DNA of 64,000 bases. Source: Anthostomella pinea. Taxonomy: Eukaryota; Ascomycota; Sordariomycetes; Xylariales; Xylariaceae. The translations under genes and the position numbers were made by a program. Shown piece after piece: positions 9,853 through 21,159 of this stretch. The notes beneath the pieces were generated by a model. The model saw only the letters and a program-made list of their open reading frames with translations. It did no database searches and was not told where the DNA came from. The first letter of the stretch is position 1. Every line of letters starts with the position of its first letter. The DNA is taken from NCBI GenBank assembly GCA_963556695.1, contig CAUWAG010000012.1, positions 4,794,381 to 4,858,380 of the forward strand, read 5' to 3'.

Positions 9853-10747
9853 TCATCGTTTCAGGTAGGTCACGAACATGAGTTCAGAGTCCTCTCCATC
9901 CTTGTCCACATGGCTCCCATATAGCCTGCCTCCTTTGTAAACGACGGTATAGACCTTTTGGATACTGGCGCCCTCGTATATGTCTGCGTAGTCTATCAAC
10001 GACTGTTGGAACCCCCCGAGAAGACGGTTGTTTGTCATGAGTTCCTATAGCCATCGTCTGGTCAGCATGGTCCGTTTCCCATCCCGGGCGCCCTTAACCC
10101 CACGAGAGCCTCGCTATAGATATTTAGATGAGAGAGAGAAGACTCACAGCCCACCCTACCCCACCCGGTATGAATTCGGTTATCTCCTGAGTATTATAGT
10201 CCCGATACTCATCATAGTCCTCATCGTCCGCATAAGGCTGGCTGTGAAGGGTACCAGAGCCGCCTCTAGCTTTCAAGGCTGCCTTGGTTGCCTGTCTAGC
10301 ACCTGGTTCCTCAACTTTGTAGTTGAAGATGACCTTTAGGTCATTCGCGTTTCTATTTCCCGTCCATGCCATGTAGTTCGCCAGCCGCAGGTCTCGGGCC
10401 CGGAGCGGCGTCTTCCTCCGTCCGTTCTCCACCATCTGGGTGGTAAAGCTTATATAGGCCCCCTTGGTGACCCCGTACTCGCTTAGTAAGTAATACCCTA
10501 TCTCGTTCCGGAACGTTGCGATGTTCGCGTGCGGCTAGTCCAGGAACTGGCGGCACCAGTCGGTATCCTCCGTACTCCGGTCGCTAATCTCCACTGTCGT
10601 CACGCCAGCAGCTTTCACTCTTTCTTCGAGCTGTTTCGCCTGAGAGGTGGTATCCCTACGACTGCGAATCGTGTCGGCGCCAGTCAATGGCAGGTGAAGG
10701 CTTGCCAGCAAACCGAGGCATAGCTGGCTTGCGATTTGGAGTCTCAT
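9853..10747 (-). pseudogene. Secreted protein of unknown family, one in-frame stop
   Basis: From the ATG at 10747 there is a clear signal peptide (about residues 1-25, MRLQIASQLCLGLLASLHL) followed by a soluble domain with a polar, acidic stretch (ADDEDYDEYRDYN). Exons 10747-10148 and 10044-9853 are joined by a 103-nt intron (GTGAGT...TATAG) that preserves the frame (GGVGWA|ELMTNN). Together they give about 262 codons ending VTYLKR. The only lesion seen is TAG at 10537-10535 (codon 71), in QFLD-stop-PHAN; the same frame continues open for 190 codons after it. I do not recognise the family. It may be a recently lost secreted effector-like gene, or the stop may be a polymorphism or assembly error. 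Confidence 0.6.
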
Positions 10748-10799
10748 CGTGGCGGCTTGGTTATGGCGTCCTGTAAATTCCGACCTTAAAGTCCTCACA

Positions 10800-11590
10800 G
10801 GAGATCTAGGGAGTCTTGAGGGAATGATGATCGATAGGGTGGTTAACAGGGCGGGTTGTCCATGTAATTATGATGAGTTGACCTGGTCGTCTTTAGATTT
10901 TTACTATCAACTTAAGAAGTGGTCTTTTTATTTTATTTTAAAGGTGTTGTTATCATCGTGATTAGCTAATTAGAGAAAAGGATTAAGTTCCGTAGTTGCA
11001 AAATCGAGGCTACGCCACGGCCCTACGTAAGCTACCAGGAGGTGAAAGATAAGTTCCCGACGCGAATGCCCTATAGGTGTTCAAGAAGGTAATGATTAGC
11101 GGTTCTACGTATATCTACAATGTAATAGGTAGAACTTTACGCGATAGGAACTTTTTTATAGGAATTTTCATATAGGAACTTTCTCATAGGATCCTTCACC
11201 CCATTCTGGAACTTATCTTTACCGAACTACAGATTCTACGACCGACATACCCACTTTGCTAAAAATACGCAAGCCGGATTCCTGAGTAGGATTGGACGTC
11301 TCCGCTTGTTGCGATCGATGGTTTTTTTCACGGTGATGTATGGAGCTTGATACGCCAGAGGTATGTGCCCCTTCGAGAGACGGCGTCCCTTAAGTATGAA
11401 TTCCAATCAAAAGACTTAAAGCTAAACAATACGACAGTCACAAAAGCAGATCCGCACGCAATATAGAGTTATATTAATAGAATAAATAAGGACTTATCAG
11501 CAGTGCTGACTAATTCACACATTACTCGTGCCGGACAGCATTCTACAGGTTAGTTGATCGGGCCACGTACCTATATAGCCAAGGGTGACT
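10800..11590. other. Intergenic region, no gene recognised
   Basis: AT-rich spacer. A 17-bp unit (ATAGGAACTTTTTT-like) is repeated three times at 11144-11192. No coding sequence or RNA gene recognised. Confidence 0.55.
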
Positions 11591-11596
11591 TACGCA

Positions 11597-12487
11597 TCAG
11601 TCCAGTACGATAACATCGGGCATAGGGACGTCCCCAGACGAGGCTTCATCAGCTAGAGGTGCATCGACAGGGTCCATCACAGTCGCCCAGAAACCGAGAT
11701 GAACCGCCGGGCTGACCAGTGCGACAGAATCCACGCGATGGTCAGACGAAGCTTCCACGGCCTCGTCAACTGCTGGAGACTGCGGTGAAGATTCTTCGGG
11801 CGCAACATGGCCGTCTGGGAGGTCCACGTCAACCTCGCCATCCCCTGATTTCATAGTGGCTTTGCAGTGAACACGCTGGTACTCCCTGCAGTCTGAGCAG
11901 CAAAGAAAGCGCTCATTATTGCGCAGTTTTCCGCAGCTGGTGCACAGGCCTGCGTCTTTGTTACGAGCTCTGCGTGAGGTCGCACTCGAGTTCACCTTCA
12001 CCTGACATCCCGAGCACAAAATGAAAGCCTTGCCATCAGTGTCCAGGCCGCAGGACGTGCACAAGACTGCTTCTATACGGCGATAGAAAAAGGGATTGTC
12101 GGCTGTTTTTGAAGCGGTTGATGGGCGTTCCCGCTTAGTCGATGCACTACGGGCTGCTCTCCATTTGCGTTGGGCCGTCCTGCACTTCTGGCACGATGCC
12201 AAGCTTTTATCCTCGCGCTCCTTGCCACATTTATAACACATCCCTGCCTCCCTGCGAGACGCCTTGCGTGAAGTTTCCTCAGTCCGACAGCTCAGGCATG
12301 CCGTGGAAGCGGGATCGTCGATCTCGAGTTTGCAAGCCCGGCATGGATTCTTAACACCATCCATACCGACAGACTGAGATTCCGAAGTGGCGTTGTCCGT
12401 GCTAGAGGTCATCCACGAATACTTTGGCTTCTTTGGCGTGGGTGGGCCAAAGGGTAGGGGAGTTCGCGGTTTGGTAGAGGAACTCAT
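11597..12487 (-). CDS. Cys-rich protein with four CxxC...CxxC zinc-ribbon-like modules
   Basis: 296 aa, a single undamaged exon. After a proline-rich N-terminus it carries four Cys4 modules with CxxC-x11-CxxC spacing: C49/C52-C64/C67, C84/C87-C99/C102, C143/C146-C158/C161 and C182/C185-C197/C200. Modules 2 and 4 share a CGK..R...S/F..C..CR pattern, and module 3 is related. Basic linkers (RKASRR, RRARNK) separate the modules, and the C-terminal 90 residues are acidic and Ser/Pro-rich. The pattern fits zinc binding and nucleic-acid or protein interaction, but I cannot assign a named family or function. It is the only clearly intact host-type gene between 7 and 46 kb, which suggests it is young, under selection, or has escaped RIP as single-copy. 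Confidence 0.75.
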   Translation of the reverse strand: MSSSTKPRTPLPFGPPTPKKPKYSWMTSSTDNATSESQSVGMDGVKNPCRACKLEIDDPASTACLSCRTEETSRKASRREAGMCYKCGKEREDKSLASCQKCRTAQRKWRAARSASTKRERPSTASKTADNPFFYRRIEAVLCTSCGLDTDGKAFILCSGCQVKVNSSATSRRARNKDAGLCTSCGKLRNNERFLCCSDCREYQRVHCKATMKSGDGEVDVDLPDGHVAPEESSPQSPAVDEAVEASSDHRVDSVALVSPAVHLGFWATVMDPVDAPLADEASSGDVPMPDVIVLD

Positions 12488-13697
12488 CTCGATTCTTTTC
12501 CTTCAGTTGGTCTTTGGGTGCAAGATGCACGCCGATGCCGGCAGCGGATCCCGTGGTTATATTTGGCTGGGGCCGGTGTGCCATCGGCCTCGCGTCGAAC
12601 AATGATCATTGTCATTTTCTCGGGGTGGCTTTTCATTGTCAACCACGTCCGATCTTGTTTGTCGAGATAACCGTACAAGCTTGACCCAAGGCCCCCTTTC
12701 ACGATTTCATCAAAGAGGGCAGCGTCCACTCGTCGTCTTCTCTCGTCGCCTTCTCTCATCGTCTTCTCTCGTCGCCCACCTTCTCTCGAGAACTTCTGAA
12801 GCCTCACACATATCCAACCTGCCGCTTCCATCATACACTCTGCAAGTATGCACATAAGCACACAGACACACACGTATACACACCTAACTAGTTGTTCGGC
12901 CACCTCCGAGCTTGTTCTCAGACCTTCAAGCCCTCACAACTTCAAAGCACACCATACAGCAGCAGCATCATCCTACAACACGTGTAAACTCGCCAATCTG
13001 CTCAAGGTTGCAACAGAGCCTAGATTGTTTTCAAGATTGGTACAATCTCTGAATTTGCTGAGTTGGGAACCATGAAATCCTACAACACCTTCACACAATA
13101 ATGCCCCGTGCAGCTTGCACTTCTGGTGCTGCAACAAGACAACGAATTCCTCGCCTACCTTATACATAGAACCTCGGGTCAACTCGGCAGAGTAACATTA
13201 AAGCATCCAAAGACGAGCACAGGCACCGACGCGTCTCCCATTGAAATCTTCTCATAAGGTAGTAGCACTGGAGCACTGGGTGTGGTAGACTCACGGGGGT
13301 TCCTGAAGTCATTACGGTTACATGTCACCGACATGGGTATCCTGGCACGCAAAGCCGTCTTCCGCGCTCGACAACAGGTATGAATTTTCTGCCCAGTGCG
13401 ATTCGAAACATCCATTAGTTTGGCGCTCCCGCGGCCCAAGCCTCGGCATCTTGGCGCAGGTAATACAGTTCAGTCTGTTAATTTGCCGCTCGAAACAGAC
13501 AAATCTTATATGCGGTATTGAGGGTATTATTCGCAACCTGATGAGGACTGTATGAAGGTGACAGCGTTGTTGCCTATTGGGGTGTGTCTATCTACCTCGC
13601 CGTTGGTACGAGAACGCACCCAAGGGGCTGTAGTGGGGCCTTGATGAGCGACACTCTGCTGTCAGATGCAAGCGAGTTCAGATTATTCAGGTTGTTC
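12488..13697. other. Promoter side of the Cys4 gene and spacer up to the LINE
   Basis: No gene recognised. Contains a short CT-rich tandem repeat, CTTCTCTCGTCG-like, about four units at 12733-12790. Confidence 0.5.
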
Positions 13698-13905
13698 TGT
13701 TTTTGTTTGTTGTTTGTTTGTTTTGTATTAACGTGAGGGGTAGCTCCTCAGTAGTGCAGACCACGCCTCCCAGAGCCTCTGCATCGCAGGGTTGTGGAGG
13801 TCTCAAGAAAATAAGTACAGTCAGTCCCGCTCACGGGCCCATCCCCGTTATTGCGGCGGTATGACCTTGGGGTCATCCATCTGGTCCTTCAAGGAAGGCT
13901 ATCTA

Positions 13906-16900
13906 TCAGGGGCAGATTGTTGAAAAGAACTTGCTCTTCTCCACGAATTTTGCCCATTCTGTGCTCCTCTCTCCCAAGTATTGTAAACAGGCTGTTCTAG
14001 GCGAGTACCTAGGCAACAACCGATTTTTCCCCAGCCTCTTACAAAAGAAAATGTGTTGTGGTGTTTTCTTCTCACCACAGTTGCAGTGGTTGTTCGAGTC
14101 TGTATGCCCAAAGCGTTCATGGTATCTGGCAAAGTCGCCATGTCCAGATCTGGCTGCTAGAAGTCTGTGTAGAGTGCTCCTCTTAAAAGATATAAGGCCT
14201 CTTTCAGTTACTGCATGTGAGTATACTTCTTGATACCTAGGTTCTGATTGGTCTTTCTACCATTGATTGAACTCTTTCTTGCCCTTTCTTTTGAGATCTC
14301 TCTTGACCCAAGAGATTGTGGGAAGGTTTATTGTGTCTGTTTCTAGCATGGCGCCCTCTTTTGCTAGTATGTCAGCAGCCTCATTACCATCAATATCTCT
14401 GTGTCCAGGAATCCACTTGACGGTCACTCCAGGAGTGTGTGCTGTGGCAAGTTCTTGAAACCGTAGAAAAATGTTCTGTGATGTCTCGGGTGGAGTCCCA
14501 TTGAGCCCATCTACCACTGATGTGTTGTCCAGGCAGACATATAACTGTTTTCTGTATCCAATTGCCCTGGCTGCTGCAAGACCTTGGAGAGCACCATGGA
14601 CTTTAGCATCCACTACTTCTGCTTGTAGAAGTCTGTCCCTTCCCCGGTATACTTCTTGTGTAGTGCCGCCTTTCCTGATGGTATAACCCCATCCAGTGCG
14701 GATTGTGCCTTGGTCATCCAACTGTGATCCATCTGAGTAGATGACAAGGTCAGTGTTCACGTTTCTCTCTTGTAACCATTGCTTGAAGAGCTCTGTTTCT
14801 TTGTCTTTGTCTTTGCGGATTGGGCGCTTCTTCCATGATGGCCTGGTAAGTATTGGTCTCTGGAAGTCAGGGACTAGCTGGAAGCTCCTTTGTAGCCTTG
14901 TTGGATCCTTGCGAGCTTGTATTTGGAGCCTGCCAACCAGAGGGTGTCTCTGATCTATTCGACCTAGTCGGAGGCCGTGACGTCGTCTTATTGTCTCTGC
15001 AAGAACTCCTGCTGGGGGAATCTGCGATTCAAAGTGTAAGATATGTCCAGGGTGTGTTTTCCAGACTGGCAAGATAGCCCTGATCGCCGTTCGTAGTACG
15101 GCATCTATTGTTCCAAGAAGCCCCTTAATGCGACATGCTGATGTCTCACCTAAGCTCCCAGCTTTCTCGATTCCTGGGTACCAGGCCTCCAGGCCATGTG
15201 TGAGAATAGGAATAACACAAGCTTTCACAGCCCTCTTGGTTGACTTTACTGGAAGTCCTTTGACTGTGTTGCATAGTCCTCGAAGGTGATTTGCTACCCT
15301 ACTAGCTTTCTTGGCCCAGTAAGAAACATGGTCTTTGAAGTTTAGTTTCCTATCCAGAAGGACACCTAGCCATCGCATGGAATGCTTAGCTGTTTTGTTC
15401 ATTGTTCCGTGGCAAACTGGGGGATTGTCTGAGTTCTTTTTCCGTGAGAAGTGCATGATCTCGGTTTTGTCGGGATCAAATTTAATAGCATTGTTATGTC
15501 CCCATTGATTGAGTAAATGAAGATTTTCAGAAGCCTCTGTAGCTGTTTCTTTAAGGTTCTTTCCAATGCAGAGTGTTGCTAGGTTATCTACATATCCAAA
15601 GCGTCTTTTTTTCATGCCAAGTCGGGCACAGATTGGCTCTGTATACAGCATGTAGAGGATTGGAGAGACTGGTGAGCCTTGTGGGAGCCCACAAGTGAGA
15701 GCTTTTATGTTGGTCACAGTACCTTCAAACCGAACTCTTGCGGACCGCTCGGACATGAACGACTGGACCCATCTTATGAGAAAGCCTGGCCAGCCCTGTT
15801 CTCTCATGCGAACCACCAGCCGTCCCATTAGGGCAGCATCAAAGGCCCCTTTCACATCTGATATGACTACCGTTGCAACGAGGCCTTGGTCAAGGGCCTG
15901 CTCAATATCGTGTATGAGTGCAGCTACCAGGTCAGTGGCAGAGCGCTTTGGTAGAGCTCCAAAATGTTGTGGGGCTAGAATTCCAAGTTTGACAACAAAC
16001 CAGGTAATTCTTTTCGCAATGAGTCGTTCTAGGCCCTTGCCAAGACATGACAGTAGCGATATTGGTCTGTAGGCCCTGGGATTGGAGTAGTCTTTCTTTC
16101 CTGGTTTTGGGATCATCACCACCTCAGCTACTTTGAATGGTTTAGGGTGGTGTCCAATCAGTAGGCAGGTCTGGAAAAGGGCTCTGATATGTTCACCAAT
16201 GACTGGCCAGCAAGCTTTCAGAATCCGTACTGTGAGGGTATCTACTCCCGGGGAGTTGCTCTTGGTTCCTAAAGTGCACCCTTCAGCCTCTTCCAGTCCG
16301 ACGTGGTATTCAAAGGGGATGTGTGGCTTGGGTTGTATGATCTGAGCGGACCAGGGGTCGATGATATCGTTGTCTGAGGTACTTCGTTCAAGCGTGGCTG
16401 AGCGTAATGCATTTGCCTTGCTCTCTTGTGACTCGAATATTTGGTCTCCTATGATGATTGGAGGGGAACGCAATCCTGCTGATAACTTGTGCCAAGAGAC
16501 AATTCTGTATAGGTCCTTTGGCTCAGTTGCTGAATTGATTAGAGTCTGCCAGTACTCTCTCCTAGCTTTCCGAACCACGCCGCGAAATTCCTGTCGGGCT
16601 GAATTCCGTCCTTCTTGGCTTGTAGTCTGTTTGGAAAGGGCCCTGTATGTCTGAACAGCTGCTTTGCAGTCATCATTCCACCAAGCAGTGGGCCTAAATT
16701 GACGGGGCCTCTTGCCCACTGTCCTGATACAGCCTTGGATCATGTTGATCAGGCTTTGTGTAAAGGTGTCCACCTGGCCAGGGGATACACCCAGCCGGGG
16801 GAGTTCATGAATCCTGGTTTGGACATTATCTGCCAGCTCCTGTAGTTTATCGTCCGGTACTATCCAATGATTGGCCTTGGGTACTCGGTCCAGATCTCCC

Positions 16901-17595
16901 TGGATTGGAATGACTATTCGTAATGTCTTATGATCTGAGGTGCACTGAAGTGCATCATTGACTGAGGCTTCAGCCATGGGGACATCAGAGAACACCAGAT
17001 CTAGTACATTTCCGTCATTATGTGTCGGGACATCTGGTTCAGAAATCAGATCCAGTCCGTGGTCTGCCATAGTTTGTGCAAGTATAGCACTACCATGATA
17101 TCCTGGATTGCTTGAGTCCCAGGATGTGTCGCCAGCATTGAAATCTCCAGCTATAACGCAGCCAAAAGGTGGAGTCCATACTTCCAGAATGTCATCCACT
17201 TCCTGTGGGTTGTCACATGGCCGGTAGACACTGGCAAATGTAATGCCTTGTACCTTGACCCAGGTGATGTCTCGTGTAGCATAGGGCCGAAGTTGATCCG
17301 CTTGAAGGTATTTTCTCACATAGATGAGAGATCTGGGCCGTGTACTGTCGCTGTCCCAGGAATCCACTGGGGAGTATATATCGTAATTGGGGTGTGTCTT
17401 TACTCCCATTCTCCTGCCTGGTGGTATGCCAACCCAGGGCTCTTGCATCAGAATGATGTCTGCTTGTTCTCCTTTATAGTCAGCCAGGTTGATGGCTAAC
17501 TCTGTAGGGCCTGCACTCTTTTGTCCCCCTGCTGTATTCACAGAATGGATGACTAGATGCCCGTGTCGATGTGTTTCGTTTGATGTACCTAACAT
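13906..17595 (-). pseudogene. LINE copy 1 ORF2 (endonuclease-RT-RNase H), catalytically dead
   Basis: Order on the minus strand: apurinic-type endonuclease (motifs MQEPWVG, GDFNAGD, SDH), reverse transcriptase, RNase H, and a C-terminal CxC-x7-H-x4-C knuckle. Compared with copy 2 it carries inactivating changes. The RT box is FGYVDNLA instead of FGYADDLA, caused by CpA to TpA and TpG to TpA. The RNase H glutamate is lysine (VVDAKVHG versus VVDAEVHG). A TGG to TAG stop at 14259-14257 removes the last 116 residues including the zinc knuckle, and the terminal CGA is TGA. The endonuclease domain is intact here, unlike copy 2. Confidence 0.85.
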
Positions 17596-19166
17596 TGACT
17601 GACAACAATGGTATCGGCATCTCTGGGATGAGTTGTATCTGTTGTGTCGATTTGCATTGTGGTGTCTTTGTTATTATTGTTAGGTGTTGACCCAGCTTGG
17701 TTTCTGCCTGCTTCGTTGAAGGCCTTGGATCTGGCTCTTTCTCCGGCTAGCCTTATTTCCTGGATTTGCTCCCATGTGTGCTTATGGATGGTACCTTTCA
17801 TAACCTTGGGGCGGGCAGGGCATTTGTCGAAGTTGGCAGCATAAGGTCCTTTGCAGTTGACACACTTTGGGATTGGGTTTTCGCACTCTCCCTGGTGTAC
17901 TGTGTTGGCGCAGTGTGCACATACTTGCTTTTCGCATCAGTAATTCCTACCATGGTATCTGAAGCAGCTTGCATACTGGTGAACCTTGGGGGTGTGTTGA
18001 ATATGCCTTGAGGTCATTGAGTGGGCAAAAAGCGTGAATGGTTTCCTTGCTGCACTGGGCAGAGAGATTATCCATGTAGTTTCTGGATCAGAATTAATCG
18101 TGTTCCTTGAGAGTATGCACCTCAGAGGTCTGTCGCCTGTTTGGGCTTCAACTTTATCGGTAACAACAATATCAGTAATATCGATTGTGAACCCTTCTGT
18201 ACTGATGACCTTTCTTGGGCATCCATTGACCTTGTAATGATGCCAGACTGTGTGGGTCTCAATCTTTTGTGCCTTGAGAATGTCGGCAATTTCTTCTTGG
18301 AAAGCCAGAAGCTTAGCCTGAGTTGGCTTGTCCCTTGGGTGTAAGGTAAAACCAGAAGGACACCGTGTCACTTCTCTAAGCTCCTGAGGGTGGAGCTTAA
18401 GTCTTCTGTTCAGTGTAGACTTGATTCCATAAGGCTCTAAGTGGCTATTATCCATGCGGACAAAGACCCGGAGATCATCCTGCTTCTTCTTCAGTTGGTT
18501 GGCAGTGATAAGGGCGCCAGGCTGTGTTTTCTTCATGGTAGTGTTGACTGTCCATGGATGCTGTCGTTGGCCAGAGGAGACAGCTTGGGCGAAGGTCATG
18601 GTGGGCTTCCCTATCCCTATCCCGCCAGGAGTGGTCTTTTTTTTGGGCAGATCTCGGGTTTCCAGCCACTCGTTCAGGCATTTGGAGAAGAAAGCGCTGA
18701 ACTCCTTGGCATGAGAGTATAGTTCGGTTCCAGCTTTTTCCAGTGTCTTATCGACTGCTGCAGCACATTCTTGAAACATTGTCATCCTGGCTTCATAGAG
18801 ATGCTTGTCTTTAGCCAGTATTTTGGCTACTTGGTCCTGGCACTTTGAGGAAGAGACCTTGTTCCCTGTATCGCCTCCAATGGCTTGGTCTGTAGAGATT
18901 TTGTTTGATTGAGGTACTTCCATATCAATGATGCTGCTAGTATTAATATTTCGGGATTTTCCTTTCAGAGGGGAAACAATGGTGAAGTCAGCCTCAGAGA
19001 CCTGTGACGGGCTGCTGTTGATGTCGTCGAGCAGTGCCTGGCGGAGCTTGCTTGGGGTTGCCGGGCCATATGTTCTTTTAGGGACCGGGGATTTGAGCAC
19101 GCCGCCAGTAGTCGTCTTTGGGACGGCCACTGGCGTATTTGGGGGCCTATCGTGAAGGGGTGCCAT
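17589..19166 (-). pseudogene. LINE copy 1 ORF1 (gag-like, CCHC knuckles), one stop
   Basis: RNA-binding gag-like protein with cysteine knuckles near its C-terminus (CASCFRYHG..., CAHCANTVHQGEC, CVNCKGPHAANFDKC). Colinear with the 525-aa ORF1 of copy 2, but a CGA to TGA stop at about 17940 (GRNY-stop-CEK) separates the knuckle region from the rest. Its end overlaps the ORF2 start in the same ATGTTAG arrangement as copy 2. Confidence 0.85.
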
Positions 19167-19288
19167 CCAGCTTGTGAGAAAAATTTTCTGCGCCTTGGCA
19201 AGGATAGTCAGGTACTGAAATAAATGCCTGTTTTAGTGCAGATATAGAGGTTGCGCCCTAACAGCGGGGCGCCAAGAAAAATAGTTGT

Positions 19289-19560
19289 GCTGGTCTCTTC
19301 TGTTTGGCAACTCTCTTTTGCTCACTGAGCAGACGTGAGCAAGGTCTGATCACGTGACCCCGATCCTCTGGATCACGTGATCGGCTACCATGCGTTGTCT
19401 CGTATCGTGCCTGTGTTCCCATTGGCCCCCTCTGGTTGCCTTCCCTTCGGGCCTGCCAACGGGCCTGTGGTGATTGTTGGTTCGTAACACTAGTCAATAT
19501 CCGTGGCTTTGCATTCCGGAGCGACATGGCCAGGTTGGTATCCCAGCTGTAGAATCCCGA
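19289..19560. other. Spacer with GATCACGTGA palindromes
   Basis: No gene recognised. GATCACGTGA-type 10-bp palindromes occur at about 19348 and 19371, separated by a GATCC-containing spacer. These are E-box-like; no function can be assigned. Confidence 0.4.
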
Positions 19561-21015
19561 CGGATGACTACGCCCTTCAAGGCAGAGGCGTACTTGGATT
19601 GCCCTCACAGGTTCGAACTTGACGCAATCGCGCCCGGCTTATTATCCCACTATAAGAGCCAAGCGACGATCGAGATAATGGACGCAAACCAGACGGCCGC
19701 ACTCAAAGCCGTACGCGATGATGTCTCCAAGAAGTGTGTGGCGGAGAACTTAAAACTTCGGACTGTCACAGTAACTTGTCCGCGTTCATAGCAATTCGAT
19801 CCTACCGACACGGAAGAGGGCATCGAATAGAAAAAGAATGTCTCTGAAAGGACGAGAGGCGTTTTCAAATCAGTCTTCAAAGGTTGCGACGTTGATACGT
19901 GTACGGAACCAGAAGCCTTGACTTGGGGTGTTATGGAGCATCTAAAACAAGATGTGTTACCAGAATTGAAACCTGTGTGGTTATTCGATTTCGGCGGCCA
20001 TTCTCTCGTAGGTTTTCTGATTATTTCCCCCGGTGGCAGATCACAGCTCTCGCTAAGTCGTAACAGGAAGGGTGTATATTTCATCTCGCCAGAAGAGATG
20101 AACAACTCTGTCACTACGTCGACGGGCAATTCTGTATGTATCTCATGTAATTGTGTCCTGTCCATCCAAACAGTATCTAACAACTCCAGACGGGCGAGGC
20201 GGCCCAGAGTCGCTAAGAACAATGTTCTTGCCGCTGCACAAGTCCCAGACGGTTCCCTCCCAGGAGACTTGGAGACCATCATATCGAACTTGACACCAAC
20301 ATCTGAACCAACAACGCTTTATTGCTCAGGCGCCTCATTCCCCCTCAGTCAAGAATCCATCGTGAATTGTTGGGAAACCGCAATGTCTCATGCCGTTAGG
20401 GTTCTCACAGAAGAACTGAGGAATATCCCTGAGGGTAGCACTGTCGTGTTCTTTGGTGGTGGTTTCTATCAGAAACACGTTGCTGGTATCGCCAGACAGA
20501 TATCCGAGTCACGGTCTTTAAATGTCATCGATCTCAATCTGGCAGATTGTGCGGCAGTATCGCTTGACCTAGCACTACGGTAAGTCTACTTCGTGAAACA
20601 CGTCGTACATGGGTCCCGCTAAAGAAACAACGTCAGGCATATATTGATTGCTCGTGGTGCTGCCGCAGCACGTGCGAAAGGTTTGACAGAAGACGAGTTC
20701 CACAAACAAGGTGCAGCTATATATCTCCAGATGATCCATCCAATCTTTGGTAGCAAGGCCACAGTGGCGTTGATGCTGCGAGGGGAGTCTCTGGGTCCCA
20801 AGCCGTTGAAGAATTGGGTCGATAAACATATCCGACCCAAGCTCCGTCTCATCTGTGACCCGTCCTTTGATAGAGAGGACATGTCTAATGACCCAATTGA
20901 CTTGGCCAAGTGCTACGATATCCACACGCTAGGCAACAAATGGCCCACACCGCGCACTTCTGTTACGCTCGAGCGGAGCCATGATACTCTCACGTTCAAG
21001 ATCAAAGGAATTTAA
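19561..21015 (+). pseudogene. Hsp70-like (actin-fold ATPase) protein, N-terminally truncated
   Basis: The readable protein has the layout of fungal Hsp70-like ATPases. There is a pre-adenosine-loop region TEPEALTWGVMEH, a phosphate-2-like loop VWLFDFGGHSLVGF, an adenosine loop STVVFFGGGFYQK, then ILIARGAAAARAKG. A 57-nt intron (20580-20636) joins LALR to HILIARG in frame. The N-terminal phosphate-1 loop is missing; the upstream DNA is only 270 bp from the LINE. In-frame TAG stops near 19790 and 19830 lie in the stretch before TEPEAL and would arise from CAG by C to T. Canonical Hsp70 glycines are altered, so it is a divergent member. Family assignment is from motifs only. Confidence 0.55.
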
Positions 21016-21159
21016 GATACCGGTATTTCATCATTTTGGATCCGGATACTTACTCGCCAACTCGGATAGGCCCCTGCCTATTCTACGAAGTGAACCTCTT
21101 TAAGATCTCTGCTTTGGCATTATCCAATGTGCAGTTCTAAAGCATAACAAGCGGCATAA

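Larger units (their letters stand above)
13698..19288 (-). mobile_element. LINE copy 1 (Tad-like non-LTR retrotransposon), RIP-damaged
   Basis: Full-length element (about 5.6 kb) in minus orientation: 5' end at 19288 (shared first bases ACAACTATTTTTCTTGGCG with copy 2), 122-bp 5' UTR, ORF1, ORF2, 3' UTR and a (CAAA)n-type tail at 13698-13726. It is closely related to copy 2 at 58422-64000, which lies in inverted orientation about 40 kb away. No convincing target-site duplication was found. Damage relative to copy 2 is mostly TpG to TpA or CpA to TpA, as expected from RIP. Confidence 0.9.

Noticed and set aside
11144..11192. Sequence resembling the yeast FRT recombination site (TATAGGAACTTT repeats)
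   Set aside because: Only the short TATAGGAACTT core matches; spacing and inverted arrangement of a true FRT site are absent, and the unit is a simple direct repeat.
13680..13700. Target-site duplication for LINE copy 1 (GTTGTnCTG at both ends)
   Set aside because: Imperfect, and part of the match falls inside the element's own 5' end and tail.
19600..19640. GGTTCGAACTT as a possible tRNA T-arm
   Set aside because: No pairing stem, anticodon arm or acceptor stem could be found around it; it lies in the Hsp70-like reading frame.
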